In this document: positions 44,234 through 54,937 of the stretch, one piece after another
How the letters are laid out: every line of letters begins with the position of its first letter
Numbering within the stretch: the stretch's first letter is position 1
Source: Ciona savignyi
Lineage: Eukaryota; Chordata; Ascidiacea; Phlebobranchia; Cionidae
NCBI GenBank assembly: GCA_000149265.1
Contig: CH003303.1
Span: forward strand, 2,026-66,025
Direction of reading: 5' to 3'
DNA: 64,000 nucleotides
Program-made: the position numbers and the translations under genes
The notes under the pieces: model-generated
Databases searched by the model: none
Told to the model about the DNA's origin: nothing
Seen by the model: only the letters and a program-made list of their open reading frames with translations

Positions 44234-47200
44234 TTACAGTACATATGAATTGAAATTGGGAAGTAATTTAAATTTATCGTATATGTATTCGAAATCATAT
44301 TTGACAATCATTTTTCTGATATATAATTTGAATTTTGTTTTGACGATCCATAAAATTTTCCTGACGAATTCGTCGTTATTCCACATGTATTTATTTTGAA
44401 TATCCAGTTTGCGTTTTGCATAATATATTTCGCATTTAGTTATTATTAATAACTTTATTAGAAGTATCTCGTCTTTTTGGGCGAGATCCGTTTTATTGTA
44501 TAAAATTAGGGAATCGTTTCGATTATAAGTTTTAAACGATATTTTGTTCGCGTATTTATGTATCGCGTCTATCACCATGATTATTACATTACAAGTGGTT
44601 AAAATATGAGAATAATTATCGTCTTTATTTCTACAGAATTTGCAATCATGGATGTATATAATACCACCATGTTGAGGACGGATATTTCTTGTTCGAAACC
44701 AATCACCATGAGGTAGGAGGTTCCGTGCAATTTTATATGCGATATCGCGATCGACGTTGGAGAAAAAGGGTTTAATTGCTTTTGATTGTAGATTTATATA
44801 TTTCCATGGAATTATTTTATTATTTAATTCGATATTATGAATCGGTGTAAGTTGAGCGATTAATGCGTTATAAAAATCTTTTATTTTCCCATTTTCCCAA
44901 TTATAATCACAACGTTTCAGTTTATAATATGCGTGTCGAACGTCACGATAGAACGAATCAGGGAAAGCGGCGTTTGGTAAGCTGTTACTATACAATAGTT
45001 TATTTAGGGAGCACATAGTTGAGCCTAGATTAAATCGTGCCCATTCATGCCATAGTTCCGTTATTTTAGTTATATGTTTTAGGCGATATAAGCGAGCGGC
45101 TTTGAGAGCGTCTAATTTCGTTTTAATGTCCGGGAATTGAAGTCCACCATGTTTACACGAAGAGCTAAGTTTTATTCTTTGAATCATTTCCATTTTATAG
45201 GGATGCCATACAAATTGATAAATTTCCGAATTAATTCGCTGAAGGGTCGCCTTATTCATGGGAAGAATATCTCCTACCATGTTCAGTAGCGGTAAGATTA
45301 AGGTATTAATTATTGTTTTTTTACCATTTAAAGTTAAATGACGACGTTTGTTTATTCGTAAAGTATTAATTATATGATTTTTATATTTATCCCAGTTTTG
45401 ATCTATACATTCACGTGAAAAGGCGAAGAATATACCTAGGATTTTAATAGTTTCGGCAATTTCGATAGACGGATAGGATCTGCGTAAAGTATAAATAGAT
45501 AAATTATCATTACTTATTACTTTGGTTTTTATTAAATTTATTTTTTGATCCGATACTTGAGCATATTCTTCCAATTCTTTAAATATTTCAGGAATTGATG
45601 AATTGTGCCCAGATAGTATAGTTAGGTCATCGGCATATTGTTCGCATTTAAGTTCGATATTATTTAGTCGATATCCGATTATTTTCTTATTATAGTTAAG
45701 TTTACGAGTGATTACTTCCATAGAGATTAAAAATAGTACCATACTAAGGGGACAACCCTGCCTTATTCCCCGTTTAATATGAATTTTAGGCGTGAATGCA
45801 CCGTTAATCTCTATTTGACTGTTTACATCGTTATATATAATACGTATCCAGTTAATAAGGGTTCGGGGTAAATTTAATTTTAGACATATTTGTATAATAA
45901 ATTCGGGGTCAGTACGATCGAAAGCCTTTTCAAAGTCAATTGCGATTGCCGTAAGTGGATGATTAAAATGTTTTGCGGAGTTAATTGCTGCTTGAATATT
46001 GTACATGGCGTCATTAATTTTTCGTCCTTTGATTCCGCATTTTTGGTTTTTACTAATTATTTTATTAATGATTAAGTCGAAGCGATTACTTATTATTTTA
46101 CTAAGGATTTTATAGTCGCAATTTAATAAAGAGATGGGGCGCCAATTTTTTAAGTCCGTTTTGTCGCCCTTTTTATGGATAAGTTTAACGATCGCTGTTT
46201 TCATGCTATTTGTTAACATTTGTTTTAAATTAGATATTATTATATACTTCTTCTAGATCGTATTTTAAGATCGGAAAAAGTTTTTTATATAAAGGATATG
46301 TGAGTCCATCACTTCCGGGGGTGCTGTTATCACGCATATCATTAATGGCAGTTTCGATTTCTAATATATTTTATTGGTTGCGTTAATATGGAGAGTTCAT
46401 CTTCGAAATTTATAGGATCGATGCAACGTAGATAATTATCGGGATTGATGGTAGATGGTGAATTTCCCCACAGGTCGGTATAGAAATTCACAATAGCTTT
46501 TAGAGTGGTTTTAGGATCAGATGTTAAATTTCCCTCATTGTCTTTAACTCGAAAAATTGTATCTTTTTTTTGGTGCGATTTTTCAAAATCAAAGAAAGTT
46601 TTATTTGGAGATTCTTCGTTTGAAATAAATTTGACCTTAGAGCGAATGATGGCACCCGTATTTATAGAAGATTCGTATATATTTATATTATGTTTAAGGA
46701 TAGATATTTTTTTGTTTCTAGATATCGTCTCCAGTTGGCGCTGGGAGATCAGATAGTCTTGAAACAGCATTTACGTAATTTTGTTTTTTCCCGTTTCGAT
46801 TTTCCGTATGAGTAATCTATAGTGATGTGTTTAAGCATTTGTTTGCCGTCATCCCACCAATTTAGGAAGTTATTATATTTACGTTTTTCATATGTCCAGT
46901 TTTTCCAGAAAAGGGCCATTTTATCAATTAGATCATTATTAGTTAATAAGGAGTTGTTTAGTTTATAAAAAGAGGGTCCCCATTTTTTAGAATTTTCTAT
47001 ATTAATCGAGAGTATGGGACAGTGGTTATGGTCGGAGAAGAAGTTTCGGACATGAATATATCGAGTTGCGAAGCTATTTAAATTTTTACTTATATATATG
47101 CGATCGATTCGTGTCGCCGTGGTGTTAGTTATGCGTGAGTAATTAATTTCGAGTTTATTTAATTTACGAAACGCATCATTAATGGATTTATCTTTTTCCA

Positions 47201-47775
47201 GGGTACGCCAGGCTCGACGATCAGGTTTGGAGCGATGATCAAAGTTTCCTTTGATGTCGAGGGGATTTAGAAGCATGTTAAAGTCACCCAGGATTATCGA
47301 GTGAGTATATTGTGACGTTATTATATTTTCGTTAATTACGTTGATTAATTCGCTGCGTTTATTTCTATTTAAATTCCCACCAGGGTAAGTACGTGTTAAT
47401 AATATTAAGTTGTAGATTGCGATTGGTAAGGGTTATTTTATGGATCATATTTTCCACCAGTATAGTATGATTAATAGTAAACGAATTTGATATATGATTT
47501 CGTACATATATCGCAGTACCATGATTGCATCTATTTTGTGTGGAATTTGCTATGATAGTGTTAAAGAAAATCGTGTATGGAGATAGAGATTGTAATCGTG
47601 AAATAGTTAGATTGTCCACACGGTGAGTCTCCTGTATGCATAAGATATCTATATTATTTATTTCTATATAATTATTTACATTATTTATTTTACATTTTAA
47701 ACCATTAATATTAATGGTTGCAATATTTAATGGATAAGAATTAATTATTTGATTATCTATTTCATGTCCATCCAT
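44234..47775 (-). pseudogene. LINE C ORF2, endonuclease and reverse transcriptase, frameshifted
   Basis: Pieces in order: 47775-47365 (IATININGLK, DILCIQETH), 47276-46749 (RIDRIYIS and FFSDHNH endonuclease motifs), 46770-46342 (linker similar to LINE A's first residues), and 46219-44234 (NWRPISLLNCDYKILSKII, AIDFEKAFDR, GIRQGCPLSM, QYADDLTIL, then CKFCRN...HILTTC). The pieces lie in different frames. One break is an extra C near 47381; further ones fall near 46760, 46370 and 46240. The RT-to-end segment alone is 661 residues uninterrupted. Confidence 0.9.
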
Positions 47776-47851
47776 TGCAAATTAATAGTATGGACCGATG
47801 TTGAAAAAATATGTATTTATTGTTTGTAGTTCTTGATGGTGTTTAGGAACA

Positions 47852-49294
47852 CTATTGTTGAATATCTTCGAGTCTTCTTTTTTTGGGTGAGTTATCCTTG
47901 TTAAATTCATAAAATTGCGTTTTTAGTTCTTTGACGGTTCTTTGTATGTATGGTGGTGGGTTGGTGTTTGGGTTTCTAACGTATTCTTTGTGTGCTTTAT
48001 TAATAATATAGCACGCCGATTCCGGGGAGTTGTCTGTTGACGCTGCAGATGATGTGGTGGGAGTTGTTGATTTTGGTTGAAGTTTGGAGGGTCCAGGGTT
48101 ATCGTTGGTCTTTGTTGGGTCGAAGGTTAAATTTTCAATTGGCTCTGTCAAATTGTTTGAGTGATGAGGTGCTGGTGTTGGTGGGGTTGTATAGATTGTC
48201 GGAATGTTTCCAGTTGTTGAAGGAGTAGGGGTTCTGGGTTTTATTGTTGGCAACATAATATCTTCGAATTGAATTGGTGTGGAGTTTGCCGATTGTGGTT
48301 TCTGTTTGTTTCGTTTGGGTGTTTTTAATGGTCTTTGGGGTAGTGACAAATCAGGTCCGGATTGAATGATTGTTGAGTTGTTTTCCTCAAATGTATCGAT
48401 GGTTTCTTGTGGGGCGATGCTAGAGAATGGGTTGGAAGTTTCAATTGGTGTTTGTTTAGGTTGCTGTTTTGCTTTTGATCTTGAGATTACGGTTGTCCAA
48501 GTTTCGGTGGTGGTTGGAGGGGTGTTGTACCGAGTCTGATTTTGATTTATTTGACGGATTTGGGATGGATATCCGTTATAATTTCCTGCTGTGGGCGGAA
48601 AGGATCGACATCGTCGGGTCAGGTGGCCATGGGTGTTACAATGGTTGCACCATCCTTTCTTTGGGCACTTTTGTTGGGGGTGCCCACGCTCTTTACAGTA
48701 GCGACAAAGGGGAAGATGTGATTCACCCGGACGGGTAACTGTGACCCATCTGCCGCCGACTTTCATTACTTTTGGAATATTATTGAGGTTCACATCAAAC
48801 ATCTTGATGGTGAGCCATCCATTCTTTATGTTTGGAAAGTGTCGATGTGTTCCAAAATAGAAGCTATCCACTTTGCCCCATTTATATTTTTTAATTAATT
48901 GACGCAATCTTGTCTCGTCAACCAGGCATGGGACGGGATAGAGAGTTACTATCTCCATCGGAGGCGAGGGAACTTTAGCCGACACATCCATGATGGAGCC
49001 ATTTGGTCCGGTAAAGGTAAGATGTTTGTCATTTATTATTTTGATTTCTTCTTCTATATTGGGTGGTTCTAAATTTTCAATTGATTTCAAGGTGAGGAGG
49101 AATTCGGATTGTTGGAAGTTTTCCGTGATGACACCTTCAACCTGGGGACCAAGATAATGGAGTGCAGCGTCTTCAGCAAATATCTCCATGAAGGAGGATA
49201 CGCTGATCAGCTCAACATTTCCGGAAAGCTTAATTAGAATGGAACGCGTCAAAGTTATTTCAAGTTCAGGTACTTGTCCGTCTTGTCCATGCAT
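47852..49294 (-). CDS. LINE C ORF1, zinc-knuckle nucleic-acid-binding protein, open
   Basis: 480 residues. A globular N-terminal half is followed at about residues 197-230 by CCHC-type knuckles (CRYCKERGHPQQKCP and CNHCNTHGHLTRRC), then a long Pro/Thr/Ser/Asn-rich disordered tail ending PKKRRLEDIQQ, a possible nuclear signal. Gag-like ORF1 with knuckles is typical of the Tx1 branch and unlike the coiled-coil ORF1 of LINE B. ORF2 starts 76 bp downstream. Confidence 0.88.
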   Translation of the reverse strand: MHGQDGQVPELEITLTRSILIKLSGNVELISVSSFMEIFAEDAALHYLGPQVEGVITENFQQSEFLLTLKSIENLEPPNIEEEIKIINDKHLTFTGPNGSIMDVSAKVPSPPMEIVTLYPVPCLVDETRLRQLIKKYKWGKVDSFYFGTHRHFPNIKNGWLTIKMFDVNLNNIPKVMKVGGRWVTVTRPGESHLPLCRYCKERGHPQQKCPKKGWCNHCNTHGHLTRRCRSFPPTAGNYNGYPSQIRQINQNQTRYNTPPTTTETWTTVISRSKAKQQPKQTPIETSNPFSSIAPQETIDTFEENNSTIIQSGPDLSLPQRPLKTPKRNKQKPQSANSTPIQFEDIMLPTIKPRTPTPSTTGNIPTIYTTPPTPAPHHSNNLTEPIENLTFDPTKTNDNPGPSKLQPKSTTPTTSSAASTDNSPESACYIINKAHKEYVRNPNTNPPPYIQRTVKELKTQFYEFNKDNSPKKRRLEDIQQ

Positions 49295-49402
49295 GACTTA
49301 GTCTTCTTCTTGATCGATATGTTGTATATTTGATGTATATTATGTGGTGTGGTGTGTTGTATATTGTGGGATATGTGTTTTGTTAATATAATGAGTATTT
49401 TC

Positions 49403-50800
49403 TAGATTTCGGGGCAACATGGCATGCTTGTCACAATCATAATTCAAGAACAAAATCCGATTTTTAGGGTAGGCCTATTTCCCTGGGTAATTTTTTTATT
49501 TCTTTTAAGTGTTAAATCAGTGACTAATGCGGCGATCGCCTATGTAAACCATCTTAATTATCAACATCCGCGATCAGATTGACGTCATCCACTCGGAAAC
49601 TGCAGAATCACAATGAGAACAGTATGACGCAAGTTGACCGGAGATCGTTATGACGTATTCGTCACGAGACGCCTGAGGCCTGTTCATGTGCGACGAAGTG
49701 TTACGGGCGTTGTCCAATTCTTGGCCTGACTGGACTTAAGGGGAGAGAGAATCGAGGCTTGGACGGACTGGTGGTTGGGCTGAGAAGAGACCGAGGTGAC
49801 TTCCACCTGGCGCGCTAAGCGCCAGCCAGGTTATTGAGACTTTGTGGCATAGTTGACAGAAGGAACAAGACAAAAGTCGCTTCTGCCGGATTAAACAAAG
49901 AACGAGTTGACAAGCCGCAAAGGAGAACGAACTGTCTATTAAACGCATCGCGCAGTTATTCCGTCGCCAGCCGGTTCAGCGAATCGATTCCCCAGTAAAG
50001 TGCATTGATTTATTCGTGTGTTTCTATCGACAACGTTTGACAATAAACTAACTAACTTTCAACCAGCGTGGACTCGATCTTTGGAGGTCGGATATCGGAG
50101 TCAGCATATATTCGAGCCACGCGGTGCAGCACAGAGCGTCCATCCATAACGCCAAGCTGCGCTTACAGAGGGTTAAAACCCCCCGACAAACCTCGAACGT
50201 TGCAACTAATGCACTTACATTCCACCAAATCTGATTCAAATTGTATTGGTCGTTCAAGCGCTATGCCCAAAAAAGGCTATTTTTTTAGAAAAAAATACCG
50301 TTTTGGTTTTAACGTCCCAGGGGAATTCCCCTAGATTTATCACCCAAAATTTTGATTTCTGCATATCTAGACCATGTTGTCCAACAAATTACCGAGTTTC
50401 ATTGCGATTCCATTAACCCTTCTGGTAGATGTCGGGGCGACATAGCATGCCTGTCACAATTATCATTTAACAGCAAAAGTTTAATTTTTAGGGTATTTCC
50501 CTAGGTAATTTTTTTATTTCTTTTAAGTGTTAAGTCAATGACTAGTGCACTAACATTCCACCAAATTTGATTCAAATTGGAGCAGCCGTTCAAGCGCTAT
50601 GGCCTAAAAAGCTATTTTTTTAGAAAAAAATGACCGTTTTGGTTTTTAACGTCCAAGGGGAATTCCCCTAAACTTAATACCCAAAATTTTGGTTTTTGCA
50701 TATCTAGGCCATGTTGTCCAAAAAATCACCAAGTTTCATTGCGATTCCATTATTCCTTCTGGTAGATGTCGGGGCGCCATGCCATGCCTGTCAAGCGTTT
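49403..50800. repeat. 340-bp-period tandem repeat, split by a solo LTR
   Basis: Units contain GATGTCGGGGCGACATAGCA, TTTTTAGGGTATTTCCCTAG, CACTAACATTCCACCAAAT and CCAAGGGGAATTCCCCT. Landmarks recur 340 bp apart (about 50430 and 50768), and the first unit shows the same spacing once the 677-bp LTR plus 5-bp duplication are subtracted. An A/G-rich tract follows at 50807-50848. A reverse copy of the same sequence is at 63727-63845. No coding potential; origin unknown. Confidence 0.85.
49528..50204. mobile_element. solo LTR, 677 bp, with 5-bp target duplication
   Basis: Begins TGCGGCGATCG and ends AACGTTGCA (TG...CA), flanked by ACTAA at 49523-49527 and 50205-50209. It interrupts the 340-bp repeat at a site intact in the next unit. 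It contains an AATAAA-type signal near 50043. No internal coding region remains, as expected after recombination between two LTRs. It differs from the 178-bp LTRs at 32938/37192, so it belongs to another family. Strand not determined with certainty. Confidence 0.85.
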
Positions 50801-51364
50801 GACGAAGAAAAAAAAAAAAGAAAAAGAAAAAAAGAAAAAAAAAAACGGACAAAAACAATATGTGTCCCATTTTTTTCAAATCGGACCCATAATTAACAAA
50901 CCAGCGGACCGCACTATACATGTATTTTTGTTTAAGCGTTCTGTTCTAACAAGTTACGGTTGGGGGCAGCGGGCAGACATTTCAAGGGTTTTTACTGCCG
51001 GGGCATGACCGTCCTACAAAAAGCGGTTTCGTCTTAAGCGCGTTTTCCGTTTTAATGGATTTTAGATAGGACATCCTTTAATTAAACAATACAAGTTTGG
51101 ATTTTGGAAGTACGGTACAATAACTAAAATAAATTTTGTGCAGCTTTTGACTACAGACAGAAGCCGTAACAGACGGTATTGCCAGTTTTACCCAGCACAT
51201 TGCACAATTGTACGAGAGGTGTCGTTTTCAAATAAAATCGGACGACGTTCGCGCCAAATTTATATAGTCAGTAGTCATCTTTTCCTTCCAATGACGGCAT
51301 TGCTCCCGCAAAATGATATTAAGGATAGGATATTAAAGGTAATACCCTTGTCGCTATGAGTGAG

Positions 51365-51505
51365 ATAACGCAGGGGGCGTTATCAGATTACCTCGTTAAT
51401 ACGTAAAGAAGTGTTTTCACACAAGTAATTGTCAGATTAGCTCGCGCCCACCGAAGCGTTTCCGGAGCTATTGCAGTGTGTTGTGTATGATGGTTAAAAC
51501 AAGTT
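51365..51505 (-). mobile_element. SINE remnant, minus orientation, upstream of MTBP
   Basis: Two overlapping starts of the reverse SINE (GGGGCGTTATCAGATTACCT and GTAATTGTCAGATTAGCTCG) followed by CCGGAGCTATTGCAGTGTGT. The tRNA-like end is missing. Confidence 0.65.
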
Positions 51506-51728
51506 AATTTGACGATTGTCAGTGTGTTAATGTCTCTTGCGTTGTAACATGTATAACGGTGAATACCCTATAAATATTCACAAGTCAGTTAAGGATTGTC
51601 GTATAACATGCTTGTGTAGCTGTAGACAATACTGCAGCATGATTGATTACCTAGGTCGTAGTTATACAGTTATATGCTACACCTTGTTTTTTTACTTTAA
51701 AATTGTATTTGCATTCAGTGTAGAAAAT

Positions 51729-54104
51729 ATGAATCAATACATTTTGATTATTTCAAGCCGGGGTTGCAAATTTGATTTTCCAAAATATGGGAAGCAAGGA
51801 TATGGGGGATTTGCAACTGAAACTACTGGATTTTATTCTTACTTTGAACAATCTGTACAGCAACATTATGTGAAGTGGATTGAAATCAATTCTGAGAGTA
51901 CTCAAAATGAAACAATAAATTCCAATTGGGATTTGCAAACCGGAAATAATTTTGCAGATTATTTGCAAGTCACCTCGTTAGAGAATTCTGCTGACATCAT
52001 TTTATCGCTTCTGGAGCAACTTCCAGTGCCGGGGTCGTTTGTTTGTGATGTTTATTGGTTTGCGTCGGGTGACAGCTTTGACAACAACACCAAGAAGTTG
52101 GCTCCATTGCTTGGCGTTTTAAAAAAGTTAAAACAATGGCATCTTGCTGAGGTGAATATTCTTCCTGGCTCCAATCAAAGTCAAATTCTTCCTCTTGCTG
52201 CCAAATTTATTGGAGCGAATTTGTTGCCTTATAATAATCCGGATGAAAAGTATAAAATAAAATGGAAAAATGATGTCATTTGGAGAGGAGATATTTCCGC
52301 ATCGTTACCTTGTTCAAGCATAAAATGCAATTTGGGTGGCTTCACGTTACATTTGGCTGAAAAAGAGCAAACCTTATTTCGACATATGGATTGTGAAACT
52401 AAGAGGGGATTGAGTGGAATGTGGATTGGAGATATTATGAAGGCGATTGAGTTTGTTGATATTACCACCGTTCCGTTGATGTTGTTTAGCGGGAGAAAAA
52501 TTCTGCTTAGTTGTTCTGGTGATCAACAAAAGTTAGTTGAATTGCACGAATCTGTATCTTCTAACTGTCGAACAGGTTTGCTTTGTCGAATGAATTACAT
52601 TCATTCTTCCAAAGCATTTCCTGCATGTTCAGAGCTCGGTACTAAACCATGGAAAGAAGCAATTACAAAATCGCCGAATGATTTATCTCCTCCAACCCTA
52701 AATTTGTACGAAAAAGGTAAGAACGTCTTTATGATTTTAAGAGCTCAAAATCCAAATGAAAAAGAAAATTTGTTTTTTTCGGCTTACATACTTCATGACC
52801 AAAGTCATTTAAATTCTGAGTTTTTCCTGAATGCTGAGTTATCACCGGCTAAGGAGGCTTCTTGTGGCACAATATCCACCAACAACTTGCCTTTGATCGA
52901 CCCAAGCCAACTATTAAGAAGAAATAAAATGTTTCTTCGAGTTTTAGAAGCTTGGAGATTAGTGAAAGGTGATACAATGACAAAGGGCAACTTGGAAAAC
53001 CTAATTTCTGCATTTTTTAATTGGTGTGAGCATTCTCTCAGTTTGGACATGGAAATCTGCGGCAAAGGGAAACAGATGAACGACCAAACCAAGCTTAAAC
53101 GGCTCCAACAAGTTCAAAATGTTTCTTTAGAGTTATCTGCCATTGCTAATCGTGGAAATAAAGATTTGGTCGGAAATTTAAAGCAAGAAAGATCTGATGT
53201 CATGAAATTAAGACCATCAACTTCTGATTCTTTAATCAAATCGTTTGAAACAAGTGAAATTTTAAAGCATTTTGATAAAAAAGGGGCAATGAAGATGTTG
53301 TCTAGCCTTCAGTCATTGGGCAAAGCTAATCCAGTGTTACCGAACATGTCAGCTCTGCAAGACTTTAACACAGCAGTTGCATTATGCTACCATGGGCTGA
53401 CTTTCAACATAGATGACCAAAATGCTGAACAACGTGACAAAATGTGCAGACGAATGGTTAAAAAGTTTGTCAAATATGAAACAATGTCCGTCTCATCCAC
53501 ATCCCAAGTGCCATCTCCTATTACTCTGATTACAAGTGATTCACCTACAAAGCCCAAATTACCACTTCACACCCCAAGGAAGAAAAAAAGGCTACAGAAA
53601 GTGGCTGAGAAACTATATAAAAAGCGAATACAAAAAACCTTAGCACAACCAGCACAATCTTCAATGACATTGAGATCAACTCCAAAGAAACAAAACCCAA
53701 ACGACCCGAAAATGCTACTTTCATCCCCAAGGGTACATAATATGTCTTTAAGATCTTCTACACCAGTTAAGAAGACCACTGTTTCGAAACTTCAATTTGA
53801 CAAAGAAATGGCTTCAAACAGTAATAGACCACAGCAACCTGATAAAACGTCTGTATCCCATAAAAGCTCGCAAAAAACACACGTGCAGGGAAATAAGAAG
53901 AAATTATACGACCTGGTTGTGCAAACCTTGGCTGATAATGGCATCACAAAAGAGCATCAAAAATTTCACAAGTGCAGCACAAGGCTTTACAATGTAAGCA
54001 TGGCATTTCTGAAGGATTTAAAAACTTCAAAAGGCCTAGCTTCAATGATGCAAAAGACTGTGAAAGAAAATGTTAAACTGGTTTTATCGTTTGAAATTCA
54101 ATAA
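51729..54104 (+). CDS. MTBP: MTBP (MDM2-binding protein / Treslin partner), single exon
   Basis: 791 residues from ATG 51729. MTBP binds Treslin/TICRR in the nucleus and is needed for CDK-dependent loading of CDC45 and origin firing; it is the animal Sld7 counterpart. N-terminus MNQYILIISSRGCKF resembles vertebrate MDRYLLLVIWGEGKF. The middle has IWRGDI and CNLGGFTLHL in the expected order, then EILKHFDKKGAM and CYHGLTFNIDD. A basic stretch TPRKKKRLQKVAEKLYKKR lies near residue 615. The C-terminal domain KCSTRLYNVSMAFLKDLKTS matches the MTBP signature CSQRLFEISKFYLKDLKTS. The open frame extends 64 codons upstream but that part has no MTBP match, and an AG acceptor at 51718 sits 10 nt before the chosen ATG. 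No introns, whereas vertebrate MTBP has about twenty. Confidence 0.9.
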   Translation: MNQYILIISSRGCKFDFPKYGKQGYGGFATETTGFYSYFEQSVQQHYVKWIEINSESTQNETINSNWDLQTGNNFADYLQVTSLENSADIILSLLEQLPVPGSFVCDVYWFASGDSFDNNTKKLAPLLGVLKKLKQWHLAEVNILPGSNQSQILPLAAKFIGANLLPYNNPDEKYKIKWKNDVIWRGDISASLPCSSIKCNLGGFTLHLAEKEQTLFRHMDCETKRGLSGMWIGDIMKAIEFVDITTVPLMLFSGRKILLSCSGDQQKLVELHESVSSNCRTGLLCRMNYIHSSKAFPACSELGTKPWKEAITKSPNDLSPPTLNLYEKGKNVFMILRAQNPNEKENLFFSAYILHDQSHLNSEFFLNAELSPAKEASCGTISTNNLPLIDPSQLLRRNKMFLRVLEAWRLVKGDTMTKGNLENLISAFFNWCEHSLSLDMEICGKGKQMNDQTKLKRLQQVQNVSLELSAIANRGNKDLVGNLKQERSDVMKLRPSTSDSLIKSFETSEILKHFDKKGAMKMLSSLQSLGKANPVLPNMSALQDFNTAVALCYHGLTFNIDDQNAEQRDKMCRRMVKKFVKYETMSVSSTSQVPSPITLITSDSPTKPKLPLHTPRKKKRLQKVAEKLYKKRIQKTLAQPAQSSMTLRSTPKKQNPNDPKMLLSSPRVHNMSLRSSTPVKKTTVSKLQFDKEMASNSNRPQQPDKTSVSHKSSQKTHVQGNKKKLYDLVVQTLADNGITKEHQKFHKCSTRLYNVSMAFLKDLKTSKGLASMMQKTVKENVKLVLSFEIQ

Positions 54105-54411
54105 TTTTTTGCAATTTTTGCTGATTAGTTCGAGATTAATGTTCTTTTTGTGATAAAATCAGTTTTTTAAAATTGTCTTTTCATTGCATTTTCTACTATT
54201 TCTTTACACTTTCATAGTTCAACTGTTTTTCTAAAGCAGATAAGATTCTTTCTTTGCATTTTCTTATGTTTTCTTTACACTGTCATAGTTTGACTGCCTT
54301 TTAAAGCAGTTGGCATTTTTTCACTGCATTTTCTAATCTTTCTTTACACTTTCATAGGTTTTTGAAACTGTTAGAATTTAGAAGAATAGCTAACAGGTAC
54401 TAAGTGTCGAA
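54105..54411. repeat. T-rich spacer with three imperfect repeats between MTBP and rhodanese genes
   Basis: Three copies of about 68 bp centred on TTTCTTTACACTTTCATAG followed by a short segment with AAAGCAG. No terminator or promoter motif recognised. The short spacing (307 bp) on one strand would allow a dicistronic unit, but nothing proves it. Confidence 0.7.
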
Positions 54412-54937
54412 ATGGCATCTTTTAGCAGATCCTTGGTTAATATTGCACTTAACAGTGCTAGATGTCATTTCAAACCACAAATGGCAAGAAAAGTTTTTCA
54501 AAACAAAATAAACACCCAACTTTATGTCCAAGCTAAAAGCGTTACAAGTTACGCCAGAGAGTGGATTGATGTGGAGTCTCGACCTCAGTACAGTTTGGAT
54601 AAACCTGCGTTTGATGCGGCTCGGCAGGACGAGAAGACTTATTTGATTGACGTTCGCGAACCGATCGAACTCGACGACGGCAAGGTGGAAGCCGCAAATT
54701 GCATCAACATCCCCCCTTGGGTTCCTGTGGGAGGCGTTCCTGATGTCCCCAGAAGAGTTCAAGGAGAAGTACGGACTGGAGAAGCCGGCGGAGGATGACA
54801 AGATCGTCTTCATGTGTCTCGCAGGAGTCCGAAGCACATGGGCGTTGCAGATTGGCCAATATATGGGGTATAAGAACAGTCAGCACTACATTGGGGGATA
54901 CTATGAATGGACCACAGATGAACTTTTTCCACTGTAA
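54412..54937 (+). CDS. single-domain rhodanese (thiosulfate sulfurtransferase-like), frame interrupted
   Basis: Rhodanese-fold protein, probably transferring sulfane sulfur. The N-terminus MASFSRSLVNIALNSARCHF is basic and lacks acids, like a mitochondrial presequence. LIDVREPIELDDGK opens the domain. After ANCINIPP the frame shifts, and the rest reads EAFLMSPEEFKEKYGLEKP, then the active-site loop FMCLAGVRS with its catalytic Cys, and a tail YIGGYYEWTTDELFPL. The shift falls on a run of six C at about 54710-54716; one added C (or two fewer) restores the family reading, so a homopolymer sequencing error is likelier than a dead gene. Resembles insect Hsp67B2-type and TSTD proteins. Single exon. 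Confidence 0.85.

Larger units (their letters stand above)
43853..49400 (-). mobile_element. LINE C (L1/Tx1-like), near full length, decayed
   Basis: A minus-strand LINE with a 34-bp poly(A) tail (poly-T at 43853-43886), ORF1 (47852-49294) and ORF2 remains (44234-47775). ORF2 has an AP endonuclease, a reverse transcriptase and a C-terminal CxxC...HxxxxC knuckle. It is the same family as LINE A: the RT and C-terminal segments align throughout, and the 3' UTRs share a CCGG-stem hairpin. ORF2 carries about five frameshifts, so the copy is dead. The 5' end lies somewhere between 49300 and 49400. No target duplication found. Confidence 0.9.

Noticed and set aside
50711-50896. Lysine-rich ORF
   Set aside because: Translation of the A/G-rich tract after the 340-bp repeat.
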